Positions 42,289-51,269 of a stretch of 61,129 nucleotides of DNA are shown in pieces. Source of the stretch: Candidatus Omnitrophota bacterium (GTDB lineage: Bacteria; Omnitrophota; Gorgyraeia; 2-01-FULL-45-10); the NCBI GenBank assembly GCA_903843285.1, contig CAIMPC010000026.1, positions 1 through 61,129 on the forward strand. Reading direction: 5' to 3'. Within the stretch, counting starts at the first letter, position 1, and each line of letters starts with the position of its first letter. The notes beneath the pieces are model-generated. The model did no database searches, was not told the origin of the DNA, and saw nothing but the letters and a program-made list of their open reading frames with translations. The position numbers and the translations under genes were made by a program.

Positions 42289-44520
42289 CTATTTTATGGG
42301 CAGGGTAAAATGCAATATCGAACCTTTGCCAGGCTGCGACTCCGCCCATATATTTCCTTTATGCGCTTGAATTATCTCTTTAGATATGGCCAGCCCGAGA
42401 CCTGTACCGCCTCTCTTCTTTCCAAGTCCGCCGCCTAATTGTTCAAATGTCTGAAAGAGCTTGGGTATATCTGTGGCCTGTATCCCAAGGCCGGTATCCT
42501 CTACCATCACGTGCATCACATCAGTCTCATTTTTCGTAGTAATGGATATATTGCCTTTTTCTGTAAACTTTACGGCATTGCTCAATAAATTGGTTAAAAC
42601 CTGAATAATCTTGTCTTTATCAAACTTTGTCATGGGTATACTATCATCCGCGTTTACTGTGAAGCTCATGTCCTTCTCTTCCGCCAGAAAATTCATCTCC
42701 CTACTCGTTTCCAGCACTATCTTATTAATATCGTACTCTTTGATATCGAGCTCCATTTTTCCGGCTTCCATCTTCTGAAAATCTAAAACGTTATTAATAA
42801 GGCGCCCCAACCTGTCGATATTGCTCTTTGCGGTATCTAAAATATCTTTCTGCTCATCAGTAACGCTCCCCACCAACCCCTCCAAAACAAGATTGATGCT
42901 TTCCATAATAACTGTCAACGGACTCCTAAGCTCGTGGGATACCATAGAGGTGAACTTTGACTTTGATTCCATGGCTTCTTTAGTGGCTTCTTCGGCCTTC
43001 TTACGCTCGGTGATGTCTTCGATAGCCAGGAGAATGATACGTTCTTTCCCCAGTACTCTTTGGATTTGCCGGGCATCCAATAGCATTATGCGGCGGCCTA
43101 TAGCGGTGAAGTCGTGTTCAACCTCATAGTTATCAAAGGTTGTCTTCTGGGGAAGAATGGTTTCCAGAAGCTCCCGTAGCTTGGGAATGTTCCACTGTTT
43201 ATTGCCCAAATCATAGATAAGCTGTCCCACAGTCTCTTTAGTGTTTACTTTAAAGACTTCATAAAAAGAGCGGCTGGCGGTGACTACCCTTAGGTCCTGA
43301 TCCAAAACGATCAATGGCTCACGCACAGTGTTGATAATACTCTCCGCGTATTCACGGTCGGCATCTTCGGATATCTTAGTTATCTCCAGTTCCTTCCGGG
43401 TCTTTTCCAGTCCATCTTCTACCGCCTTGCGCTCCGTTACATCACGAAACACCAGCACGGCGCCGAACACCCGTCCCTCGCGATTAAGGATAGGCGCGCA
43501 ACTGTCGGCGATAGCGCACTCGCCGCCGCCGCGAGCAATCAGTATGGTGTGGTTAGCCAGGTTCTTCGCAGTTCCATGTGACAGGACTTCCCTTATTGGA
43601 CTGGCGGAGGGTTGACGGGTTTCCTCGTTAATTATGTTAAAGATCTCATCCGACGGTCGCCCGGAGGCTTTCGCCTGCATCCAGCCGGTAAGCTTTTCTG
43701 CAACAGCATTTAAAAATGTAACGCGACCTTCGGCATCGGTAGCCATTACCGCGTCGCCGATGGAACTGAGCGTAACTGCGAATTTTTCTTCGCTGATCTG
43801 CAGGGCAGTATTGATGAGCTGTAGCTCGTTATTCGTCTTCTCCTGAATATCGAGCAAATGTTTTGTTTCGAGATGGACTAAATTCTTAAGCCGCTGATCT
43901 GTTTCACGATATATCAAATACACGAAAGAAAGCGAAAAGAGCAATATCAGCAGACTGGCGATAACGATGAAAATAAATAATATACGTAGCTCTCCCTGAA
44001 ATTGTGCATCGTGTTGCGCCAGAGCGCCTTGTTCTACCAAGACGAAGCTCTTCATCTCGGAGCGAATCGAATCCATCAACCGCTTGTCCTGGCCACCGCG
44101 TACATTCGCCAGCGCAGTAGCAATGTCACCACTACTGTACAATTCGATGTTGCGCGCTAAATACGCCAATTTGGCATCTATCAATGGCCTCAGCGCGTCC
44201 AGATGCTTATTAGCAGCGCTACTTAAGGAAATTTGACGTAATTTTCCCAGATTACTGCTGATGCTATCGCGCACCGCCAAGTACGGCTTCAAAAAAGTCT
44301 CGTTATCAGTCAGCAAATAACCGCGCTGACCGGTCTCAGCATCTACCAATTCAGATAAAAGATCGTCCGCATTGTTTAGCACAATAAAGGTATTCTTTCG
44401 CAGTTCAGCGGATTTCTCCATGTGCATGAAAACTGATAACGATATCGTTATTACTGACATCGCCACGATCAATATCGCAACTCCAATAAGCGAAATAATA
44501 ATTTTATGACTTTTTTCCAT
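42289..44520 (-). CDS. CHASE3-PAS-PAS sensor histidine kinase
   Basis: 743 residues from the ATG at 44520, which has AAGGA five bases upstream. Order: membrane helix (about 7-30), periplasmic CHASE3 domain (about 35-175; DAETGQRGYLLTDNETFLKPY is diagnostic), second helix (about 185-207), a linker helix, PAS domain 1 (about 255-375, ITDAEGRVTFLNAVAEKLTG-like), PAS domain 2 (about 395-505), HisKA with SMVSHELRSPLTVI (phospho-acceptor His) and HATPase with GGTGLGLAISKEII. It senses an envelope or extracellular signal and phosphorylates the adjacent receivers. It is preceded by the truncated beta-repeat gene and by one of three identical-type promoters. Confidence 0.95.
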   Translation of the reverse strand: MEKSHKIIISLIGVAILIVAMSVITISLSVFMHMEKSAELRKNTFIVLNNADDLLSELVDAETGQRGYLLTDNETFLKPYLAVRDSISSNLGKLRQISLSSAANKHLDALRPLIDAKLAYLARNIELYSSGDIATALANVRGGQDKRLMDSIRSEMKSFVLVEQGALAQHDAQFQGELRILFIFIVIASLLILLFSLSFVYLIYRETDQRLKNLVHLETKHLLDIQEKTNNELQLINTALQISEEKFAVTLSSIGDAVMATDAEGRVTFLNAVAEKLTGWMQAKASGRPSDEIFNIINEETRQPSASPIREVLSHGTAKNLANHTILIARGGGECAIADSCAPILNREGRVFGAVLVFRDVTERKAVEDGLEKTRKELEITKISEDADREYAESIINTVREPLIVLDQDLRVVTASRSFYEVFKVNTKETVGQLIYDLGNKQWNIPKLRELLETILPQKTTFDNYEVEHDFTAIGRRIMLLDARQIQRVLGKERIILLAIEDITERKKAEEATKEAMESKSKFTSMVSHELRSPLTVIMESINLVLEGLVGSVTDEQKDILDTAKSNIDRLGRLINNVLDFQKMEAGKMELDIKEYDINKIVLETSREMNFLAEEKDMSFTVNADDSIPMTKFDKDKIIQVLTNLLSNAVKFTEKGNISITTKNETDVMHVMVEDTGLGIQATDIPKLFQTFEQLGGGLGKKRGGTGLGLAISKEIIQAHKGNIWAESQPGKGSILHFTLPIK

Positions 44521-44686
44521 GTATCCTTTTAATTTCCGCGATCTGCCGCATGATCTCATCGCCTATCAGTTTATATGTCTCTTAATGCCGCTCTTCGTCT
44601 GCTTCAGCTTTCGGCCCTTTGTGCAAACACCTTCAGAAAAAATGGTGAGCATCCATAAGATAAATTTTTTGTTACCCGTTATTGCG

Positions 44687-44914
44687 TTACAGTTTATTTT
44701 CCCCTGTTTCGCTTGGTACTGCTTTCTGCTCGATAACAAGCGTTCCGGCCTGAGCGTCTATAACCTCGAGCTGTCCAATAGATTCCCGTAGGATAGGTGC
44801 CGGCATAGGATAAGCGACGATCTTACGGACCATCGTTTCTTCGTCTGTGCCTATAGAGCTGTCGATAAGCTCAATGGTAACAGGCTGGCCTGCTCTCAGA
44901 TCCTTGATTACCAC
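44687..44914 (-). pseudogene. Truncated paralogue of the beta-repeat protein
   Basis: 75 codons starting with GTG at 44914 (GGAGG 7 bases upstream), running as VIKDLRAGQPVTIELIDSS to TLVIEQKAVPSETGENKL. It is closely similar to an internal piece of the exported repeat protein at 56461-57492 (VVKDLKPGQHVTIELVDS ... IDAQVGTIIISQKSL) but lacks the signal peptide and the rest of the repeats, and its stop interrupts the repeat at ENNLFFF. It is either a broken duplicate or a very short functional derivative. It keeps a good ribosome-binding site and a promoter of the shared type, so it may be expressed. Confidence 0.6.
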
Positions 44915-44970
44915 GTCACTTCCTCCTTTGTCAGTTATGCGCTATTAATTCATTATGTTTTCGACTTGAT

Positions 44971-45016
44971 CTTACTGAAAATTCGGAAATCGGTCAATTG
45001 TACATAGGTATAATCA
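44971..45016 (-). promoter_or_regulatory. Shared-type promoter and upstream dyad, copy A
   Basis: On the minus strand TTGACC (about 44999-44994) and TAAGAT (44976-44971) are 17 bases apart. Just upstream the plus strand reads ACATAGGTATAATC next to GGTCAATT, the same arrangement as in copies B and C, although this copy is the most diverged. It overlaps the last codons of the 45014-47734 gene and drives the truncated repeat gene and probably the kinase operon (166 bases further on). Confidence 0.65.
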
Positions 45017-47734
45017 CTTAAGTTTCACAACCTCTTCCCTTATACCAAAGGCTATCGCTTCATAATCCTCTTTGGCCCCTAATTTCAGCCCTTCATTTTT
45101 GAGCTCTTCGAAATTATGCGGCTTTCCAAATGTTATCGTAATCGGACGCAAAACAGGAAAACGCTTTGTCCTCGGCCAGGATTCATAGGAACCGTTTATG
45201 CGTACGGGAATCAGCGGGACATTCAACTCTTTCGCTAATATCCCTACGCCTTTTTTGAATTCCTGGACTTTTCCATCGATAGTCCTTTCTCCCTCCGGGA
45301 AGATACAGAGTATTTTATCGTTTTTCAGAATATAAGAAGATGCTTGCATAGATTCTATGAGGTGCGTGCCCGGATCTATGGGAATAGCTCCTATACATCT
45401 TGCTAAATTTCTGATCAAGAAATGATCAAAATAGCCTCCAAAACCGATGACGAAAAGGTCTTTTCGCAGACCCGCAGGCGTAGAAGCCATAACTATAAAA
45501 CCATCTAGATAACTGCCATGATTAACACATAAGATGCACTTGCCATTTTTCGGGATATTTTCCGTTCCAAAAATTCTGAGTAGCCAGAACAACCTGAAAA
45601 TAAGGCGCACGGTTTCGGTGAATACCCTTATTGCTAAACGCATCATCCGGCTATGCGTCAGATATAATTTATTGATCATATCTTTGGCGGGTTCTTCGCT
45701 TAAGATCTCATTCCATGAAGCCTGGCGTTTAGCTTGCGAAACGGGTCCTTGAGATTCTCCGCTTTGGGCCAATTTCTCTATCTCGAGAATAAGCTCTTTT
45801 ACTGTAAAGACCTTAGTCAATAGTTCATCGGGCATGCGATTATTAAATGCCTGCTCCAGCACCATCAGCAGCTCCACGCGGCCCAACGAATCGATACCGA
45901 GATCTAATTCAAGATGATCGGTCAGGCCGATCTTCCTTCCTGACTTTGAATGTTTACTCAGGGCTTCGATAGCCTTCCCACCAACATCAGAAGATAGCAG
46001 CTTAAGATCCTCATCTGAAACGGGAATTTCTTCCACCGGGCCTTTTACTTTTACGCCTTTAAGCTCATCCAGATATTTCTTCCTGACTTCATACCTTACT
46101 ATCTTGCCCATCCTCGTGCGCGGGATATCTTCCTTTACTATAATAAAACCCTTAATGCGCTGGTAGGAAGCAAGGCCAGCGGATATATTTTCCAGTTCCC
46201 ACTTTAGTTTACTGTTAAGGTTAACCTCCCCGAGTTTACGGTAATAGTCGGGATTTGGCACTACCACGGCAGCCAGCCTTTCCTCCTCGACTCCCTCTTC
46301 GCCGACACCGACGACGCATATCTCTTTGATGTAGGGGCTCTTAGCATAATGAGATTCGATCTCATCGGGAAAGATCTTTTTCCCGGAGCTCAAAACGATC
46401 ATCTCTTTTTTTCTTCCTGTGATATAAAGATATCCGTCCCTATCTATATGACCCAGGTCACCGGAGTAAAACCAGCCGTCCTTTAAGACGCTCGCGGTGT
46501 CGTCCGGCCGTTTATAGTAGCCTTTCATGATATTGGGGCCCTTAATCACTATTTCACCCATGCCGGAAGCGTCAGGATCGACAATCTTCACATCTACATC
46601 CGACCACACTTTTCCGACTGAACCGATCTTCTGTTTTTTTAACGGATTTAAAGCTACTCCTGGCGATGTTTCGGTAAGCCCGTATCCTTCCAGTATTGTG
46701 AAACCGATCTTGACGAGAAATCTCCCCGCTTCTTCATTTAACTTAGCGCCGCCGGATACGAAAAATCTTACAGATTCTCCAAATGGCCGGTGTATCTTCT
46801 GCAGAATTAGCCTGCTTATATTTATTCCGGTGAGTCTTCTGAACTGCCACAATACCTCTATCATACCTGACATAGGTACCCTGAGTAAAAAAGGTATTTT
46901 CTTTAGTTTTGCTGATATTTGAGTATAAAACATATAAAAAAGCTGTGGTACCCCAGGCAATACCGTTACTCCGGCCTCTCTCATCGATGTCATTAATTCA
47001 TCGGGCCTCAGGCTTGAAGCATACGTAACCCGTACCTGGCGGAAAAGGGGCAAGATCAGAGTAAGCATAAAAGGGAAGGCGTGATGTAACGGCAATATAG
47101 AAATGAAATTATCCTTATCAGAGAAGATCTTCAGCTTATCGAGACTTTGAAAATTAGAGCAAAAATTCTTGTGCGTGAGCATCACACCTTTTGGCGTGCC
47201 GGTGGTTCCTGATGTATAGATGAGCGAAGCGACATCTTCGGGCAAAACTTCGGGCCATACGATACCATTGGGCGAGACAGATTTAACCTGTGACAGGCCT
47301 ATCAGGTTATCTTTTTCTATATCCAGGTCCAGTATAACGATCTTGCTCAGGCCGCTTTTTATCTTATCTATTTTTTTTGCCTGAAAAACGGCATTGGATA
47401 CAAATATGATCTTTGCGGCACAGTCATTGATGAGATTTTCTATCTCTTTCTCCGCCAGCTGTGGGTCTAAAGGAACACAGGTCAAGCCGGCAGCCATTAT
47501 GCCTAAATAGATCACTCCCCATTCCGGTCGATTCTCCAGGCATATAGCCGCGAAGTCGCCTTTTTTATAGCTCTGACCGATAAGGAACGCGCCTATCCCC
47601 AGATAGAAGTCATCTATTTGCTTATATGTCCACCTCTCCCAGTCAGATCCTTTCTTTATCTGAAAGCATACCCTGTCTGAATATTGAGAAGAAGCTTGAG
47701 CAAACATCTTATGTATAACTAATTCGTCTTTCAT
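45014..47734 (-). CDS. Acyl-activating enzyme-ACP-PlsC fusion
   Basis: 906 residues from the ATG at 47734, which overlaps the previous stop as ATGA. Domain 1 (about 1-575) is a full ANL adenylate-forming ligase: YTSGTTGTPKGVMLTHKNF, GYGLTETSPG, YSGDLGHIDRDGYLYITGRKKEMI, and Lys in RTRMGKIVRYEV. Domain 2 (about 585-660) is an acyl carrier protein with DLGIDSLGRVEL (pantetheine Ser). Domain 3 (about 690-905) is a PlsC-type acyltransferase with NHGSYLDG (HX4D) and FPEGERT. The chain could activate a fatty acid, load it on its own carrier and transfer it to a glycerolipid or glycolipid, as in Aas of E. coli, which has related but differently ordered domains. Confidence 0.93.
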   Translation of the reverse strand: MKDELVIHKMFAQASSQYSDRVCFQIKKGSDWERWTYKQIDDFYLGIGAFLIGQSYKKGDFAAICLENRPEWGVIYLGIMAAGLTCVPLDPQLAEKEIENLINDCAAKIIFVSNAVFQAKKIDKIKSGLSKIVILDLDIEKDNLIGLSQVKSVSPNGIVWPEVLPEDVASLIYTSGTTGTPKGVMLTHKNFCSNFQSLDKLKIFSDKDNFISILPLHHAFPFMLTLILPLFRQVRVTYASSLRPDELMTSMREAGVTVLPGVPQLFYMFYTQISAKLKKIPFLLRVPMSGMIEVLWQFRRLTGINISRLILQKIHRPFGESVRFFVSGGAKLNEEAGRFLVKIGFTILEGYGLTETSPGVALNPLKKQKIGSVGKVWSDVDVKIVDPDASGMGEIVIKGPNIMKGYYKRPDDTASVLKDGWFYSGDLGHIDRDGYLYITGRKKEMIVLSSGKKIFPDEIESHYAKSPYIKEICVVGVGEEGVEEERLAAVVVPNPDYYRKLGEVNLNSKLKWELENISAGLASYQRIKGFIIVKEDIPRTRMGKIVRYEVRKKYLDELKGVKVKGPVEEIPVSDEDLKLLSSDVGGKAIEALSKHSKSGRKIGLTDHLELDLGIDSLGRVELLMVLEQAFNNRMPDELLTKVFTVKELILEIEKLAQSGESQGPVSQAKRQASWNEILSEEPAKDMINKLYLTHSRMMRLAIRVFTETVRLIFRLFWLLRIFGTENIPKNGKCILCVNHGSYLDGFIVMASTPAGLRKDLFVIGFGGYFDHFLIRNLARCIGAIPIDPGTHLIESMQASSYILKNDKILCIFPEGERTIDGKVQEFKKGVGILAKELNVPLIPVRINGSYESWPRTKRFPVLRPITITFGKPHNFEELKNEGLKLGAKEDYEAIAFGIREEVVKLK

Positions 47735-49815
47735 TTTAGCGTTTCCTTGAATCTGTCCAAACATATCTTCATGAATTGATCCGGGAAGACGTCAAATACC
47801 CTCTCCGCATGTCCACCGCCCTTAATGATCGTCAGGGATTTGGGATTCCTGGCCTTGTCAAATAGAAGCTGGCTGTTACTCATCTTTACCAGCCAGTCTT
47901 TTTCACCATGAATAAATAGTACCGCTGTGGGCGATATCTTATTAACGATATCGCGGGGCCGGGTCTTCGTTAACGACGGGCTTCCCATCCTAACGCCCTT
48001 CCCACGTCCCTTTACCCCAAAATTAAGTTTCAGGTCTTCCCACATATCTTTTTCCCAAAAATGGTAATTGATACTGCCTAAACCTGATGGAGTGCTGACA
48101 GCTATCACGCTATCGATGCTCTGATTACAGCTCGCTTCGATCAATGCGATCGCAGCGCCTAGTGAAAACCCGACTACGCCAACTTTCACATACTTAGCTT
48201 CTTTCGCGTAGGCAATGATCGCCCGCAAATCCTTCTGCTCATGTGCAGTCCACGTAAAAACATCGCTCGACTTGCCATGCCCTCTAAAATCGAACACGAT
48301 AACATCGTATTCTTTACTGAATTCATCAGCCATCTTTTTAAACAAATACGTATCCTTATTATTGTAAAATCCGGGCGCAAGTATAACGACTTTAGAAAAT
48401 CCGCCTTTGATATGATTGAAAGCTATGCGCTTGCCGTCTTCTGTCATCACATAATGGTCAGGTTCGCTCTCTCCCGCCAAAGAAGGTGTCCCGCCCTGGG
48501 GGAGATCGGCGTTTGTGTCAACGATCTGTCTGGGTTCTGTCTTATTAAAATTTCCTTCGAATATCGATTTGCCAACGGAACTAAAATAATTCTTGAAAAT
48601 ATCCAGTTCCGATTTCATACGCCACAGGAACAGAAACTGAGAACTATTCTTCTTACCTACCGAAATAGACTTTCTTGATCTCGCATCTTCATATATTTCC
48701 AGCATGTGCTTGGCAGAAATGTTGATCGTATATTTCTGCGCTGTAACTCGCGCAGCTTCTTCCATGATCTTCGATTCTTCAGGAGAACTGTTTAACACAG
48801 AAAGTAACGCGTCAGCATAGCTCTGTTGGTCCATCTGATCTAACAGTCGCCCGTTCTTGCGGTCTTCTACAACGTCCCGCGCTCCCGGCGCATCCAACGC
48901 TACCACAGGAACACCTGCTGCCATGGCTTCGATGAGAACAATGCCCTGAGTCTCGCTTAAGGATGCAAAGGCAAAGAGGTCCATGGCAAAATATGCGTCT
49001 ACCAGCTCCTGATAATGCAGAACCCCGACTAAGTGCAATCTATCTTTAAGGCCGGCCTCTTTAAATGTATCCTGGATCATCTTTTCGGCAGGGCCCTTGC
49101 CGACAATAAGGGCATGGATCTTTGGGTCTTTCTTTAATGCTTCAACCATACAATTTATCAGGAAGTCCAGGTTCTTCTCCGGAGCCAGCCGTCCCGCGTG
49201 GCCGATCACCTTAGCCTCGAGAGGGATCTGATTCTTCTGACGAAAGGCCTTCCCATCGCCTTTGGAAAAATGAGCTACGTCTACCCCTGTAGGGATCACG
49301 GACATCGGAGTCTTGACGCCTCTTTTAAGCAGGATCTCCTGCACGCTTTCGGTGGGAACGATCACCCGGTCGACCATATTGGCATATCCGGCGGCAAGTT
49401 TTACAATAAATCGTTTTACTCCCTCATTTTGAACAGGCCAATCATGCACATATTGTTCAAACATACAGTGATAAGTAAAAATGAGCGGTATCGCGTGCTG
49501 GCGACTAAGGCGTAACGCAAAATCTCCCATAAAGAACGGGCAATGGCTATGCACTATATCCGGAGCGAATTCTTCCATTAGATGCGTTAAGAGCCTGGAG
49601 GCCGGAAAATTAACGGAGAAAATAGACCCGCTGAATTTTTGAAATGCCGGAATGCGAATAACGCCCGGCTCCTCTATCGGCATACCCTGAAAAGTCGGAG
49701 TAACAATTAAAACCTCATGCCCCAGTCTTCTAAATTCCTGACTAAAAGAATAAACCGATTGTTCTAACCCTCCCACGATCGGAAAATAGGTATTCGTCAT
49801 CATTACAATTCTCAT
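47731..49815 (-). CDS. GT4 glycosyltransferase fused to an alpha/beta hydrolase
   Basis: 694 residues. The first about 380 residues are a GT-B glycosyltransferase of family GT4: MTNTYFPIVGGLEQSVYSFSQEFRRLGHEVLIVTP, HSHCPFFMG, PTGVDVAHFSKGD, HAGRLAPEKNLDFLI and the sugar-nucleotide motif SETQGIVLIEAMAAGVPVVAL, most like glucosyl-diacylglycerol synthases and mannosyl-PI transferases. After a linker (about 385-440) comes an alpha/beta hydrolase (about 445-694) with GFSLGAA (nucleophile Ser), HGEKDW (acid) and GGHAER (His), paralogous to the secreted protein at 221-1042. Such a fusion is uncommon. It would glycosylate a lipid and hydrolyse or transfer an acyl group. Cluster position: TAATG with the upstream gene and ATGA with the downstream gene. 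Confidence 0.9.
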   Translation of the reverse strand: MRIVMMTNTYFPIVGGLEQSVYSFSQEFRRLGHEVLIVTPTFQGMPIEEPGVIRIPAFQKFSGSIFSVNFPASRLLTHLMEEFAPDIVHSHCPFFMGDFALRLSRQHAIPLIFTYHCMFEQYVHDWPVQNEGVKRFIVKLAAGYANMVDRVIVPTESVQEILLKRGVKTPMSVIPTGVDVAHFSKGDGKAFRQKNQIPLEAKVIGHAGRLAPEKNLDFLINCMVEALKKDPKIHALIVGKGPAEKMIQDTFKEAGLKDRLHLVGVLHYQELVDAYFAMDLFAFASLSETQGIVLIEAMAAGVPVVALDAPGARDVVEDRKNGRLLDQMDQQSYADALLSVLNSSPEESKIMEEAARVTAQKYTINISAKHMLEIYEDARSRKSISVGKKNSSQFLFLWRMKSELDIFKNYFSSVGKSIFEGNFNKTEPRQIVDTNADLPQGGTPSLAGESEPDHYVMTEDGKRIAFNHIKGGFSKVVILAPGFYNNKDTYLFKKMADEFSKEYDVIVFDFRGHGKSSDVFTWTAHEQKDLRAIIAYAKEAKYVKVGVVGFSLGAAIALIEASCNQSIDSVIAVSTPSGLGSINYHFWEKDMWEDLKLNFGVKGRGKGVRMGSPSLTKTRPRDIVNKISPTAVLFIHGEKDWLVKMSNSQLLFDKARNPKSLTIIKGGGHAERVFDVFPDQFMKICLDRFKETLK

Positions 49816-51269
49816 TATTTATCCTTTAGTTCGATAAGCGCTTTTCTGGCCGCCACGCATATAGCGTCATAACTATTTTTTGCGCCCATATCCAGCCCTT
49901 CCTTTTCCAGGTCTTCCGGAAGAAGCGGCTTGCCGAACCTCACTCTGATCAGATGGCGCTTGGGATATCTTGCAGTACTGGCCCAAGCTTCGTGAGTCCC
50001 TTCTATTGCTACAGGTACTAGCCTTGCGCCCGTTTCTTTAGACAGGACGCCAAACCCTTTCTTAAATTTTCCGACTTCGCCTGTACTGCTACGCATCCCT
50101 TCCGGAAAGTAGCACAAACCTTTGCCATGATGTAATACGAAATAACAACTGCGCAGCGCCTCTAAAAAATGCGCTGAAAAATCAAAAGGGATGATCCTCC
50201 CCATCTTTATCATATTTCTTAGCACGCGGTTCTTTAGGAACGGCCTGAAATAGTAGGGTCCAAACACGAAGTAAAATAGCTGAAAGACTGGTCTGCGCGG
50301 TAGGCTTGCGATAATGGCAGCGCCATCGAGAAAACTCGTGTGGTTGGGATATATTATATATGCTCCTTCTTCGGGCACATTCTCTGCTCCCTCTATCTTA
50401 ATACCAAAGAACAGTTTTATATATGTGCAAATTATGGCTGTGCAAATAAACCGAAACAGCCACGCAAAAAAACCGGTGCTTAATTCGAGTACTTCCAGAT
50501 TTTCTTTTTTTGGCAGCACATGTAAAGTTTCTTTCCAGTAATCCGGTCCCAGAGATATGCCCAGGTCCTCCCGGGGTATCTCCTTAGCTCCCTCGAGCGC
50601 ATCCATTACCCCCAGAATAAGGTCCTTTACACCGAACGCTCTTGAGATCGCCTCATCTTTTATATCGGCGCCAAAAGCTAACTCGAGTCGCGACGCAAGC
50701 TCTATTCTGCCTAATGAATCTATGCCAAGGTCCAGCTCTAATGAATCCTCAAGAATTATAGGTCTCTCAATGTTGCCCTGCTCTTTCAAGCATTCCAGAA
50801 TGATTTTACCGGTCTCGGACCCCGTCAGCAGAAGATCGCCTGCCGAAGGTACCCCCGGCACCGGAAGAGCGCCTTCAATTCCCGCAATAACTCTGGGTTC
50901 GTATAACTTCTTGACCGCATGTCTTTCTATCTTACCGAACAGATTATGCGGCAGATCATCCAGTGTGATCGTAAAACCTTTTATTCTTTTATAGGATGGC
51001 AGTGATTGAGAAGCATTATCAAACCTTTCCATAAGAACGGAACGCAGGTTCACTTCGTCAAATTCCCTGAATTTATCAAGATCCGGCCAAATGACAGCCC
51101 AAAGAACCTTCGCGCCCTTTTCACCCTTCATTCCGGAGACCGTAAAGACGCACATCTCTTTGATAGGAGCAACCTTTGTATAAGCCTCTTCTATCTCCTC
51201 CGGATAAATTATATTTCCGGATTTCACCATAATAAATTCCCTGAATTTATCCGTAAAAGTCTCTGTCAT
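49815..51269 (-). CDS. Truncated acyl-activating enzyme-ACP-PlsC fusion
   Basis: 484 residues. It starts with only the small C-terminal subdomain of an ANL ligase (about 1-120; EFIMVKSGNIIYPEEIEEAY aligns with the hinge region GRKKEMIVLSSGKKIFPDEIE of the neighbour at 45014-47734) and lacks the adenylation core. An ACP follows (LDLGIDSLGRIEL, about 185-200), then a PlsC acyltransferase (about 290-480) with NHTSFLDG and FPEGMRS. Carrier and transferase look intact, so it could use acyl groups loaded by the sister protein. The ATG overlaps the previous gene as ATGA, so the short form is probably the real product rather than a broken one. Confidence 0.85.
   Translation of the reverse strand: MTETFTDKFREFIMVKSGNIIYPEEIEEAYTKVAPIKEMCVFTVSGMKGEKGAKVLWAVIWPDLDKFREFDEVNLRSVLMERFDNASQSLPSYKRIKGFTITLDDLPHNLFGKIERHAVKKLYEPRVIAGIEGALPVPGVPSAGDLLLTGSETGKIILECLKEQGNIERPIILEDSLELDLGIDSLGRIELASRLELAFGADIKDEAISRAFGVKDLILGVMDALEGAKEIPREDLGISLGPDYWKETLHVLPKKENLEVLELSTGFFAWLFRFICTAIICTYIKLFFGIKIEGAENVPEEGAYIIYPNHTSFLDGAAIIASLPRRPVFQLFYFVFGPYYFRPFLKNRVLRNMIKMGRIIPFDFSAHFLEALRSCYFVLHHGKGLCYFPEGMRSSTGEVGKFKKGFGVLSKETGARLVPVAIEGTHEAWASTARYPKRHLIRVRFGKPLLPEDLEKEGLDMGAKNSYDAICVAARKALIELKDK

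Noticed and set aside
41700..44500. Interpreting the three receivers and kinase as a chemotaxis system
   Set aside because: No CheW, methyl-accepting or CheA-type domains are present; the kinase is of the ordinary HisKA type.
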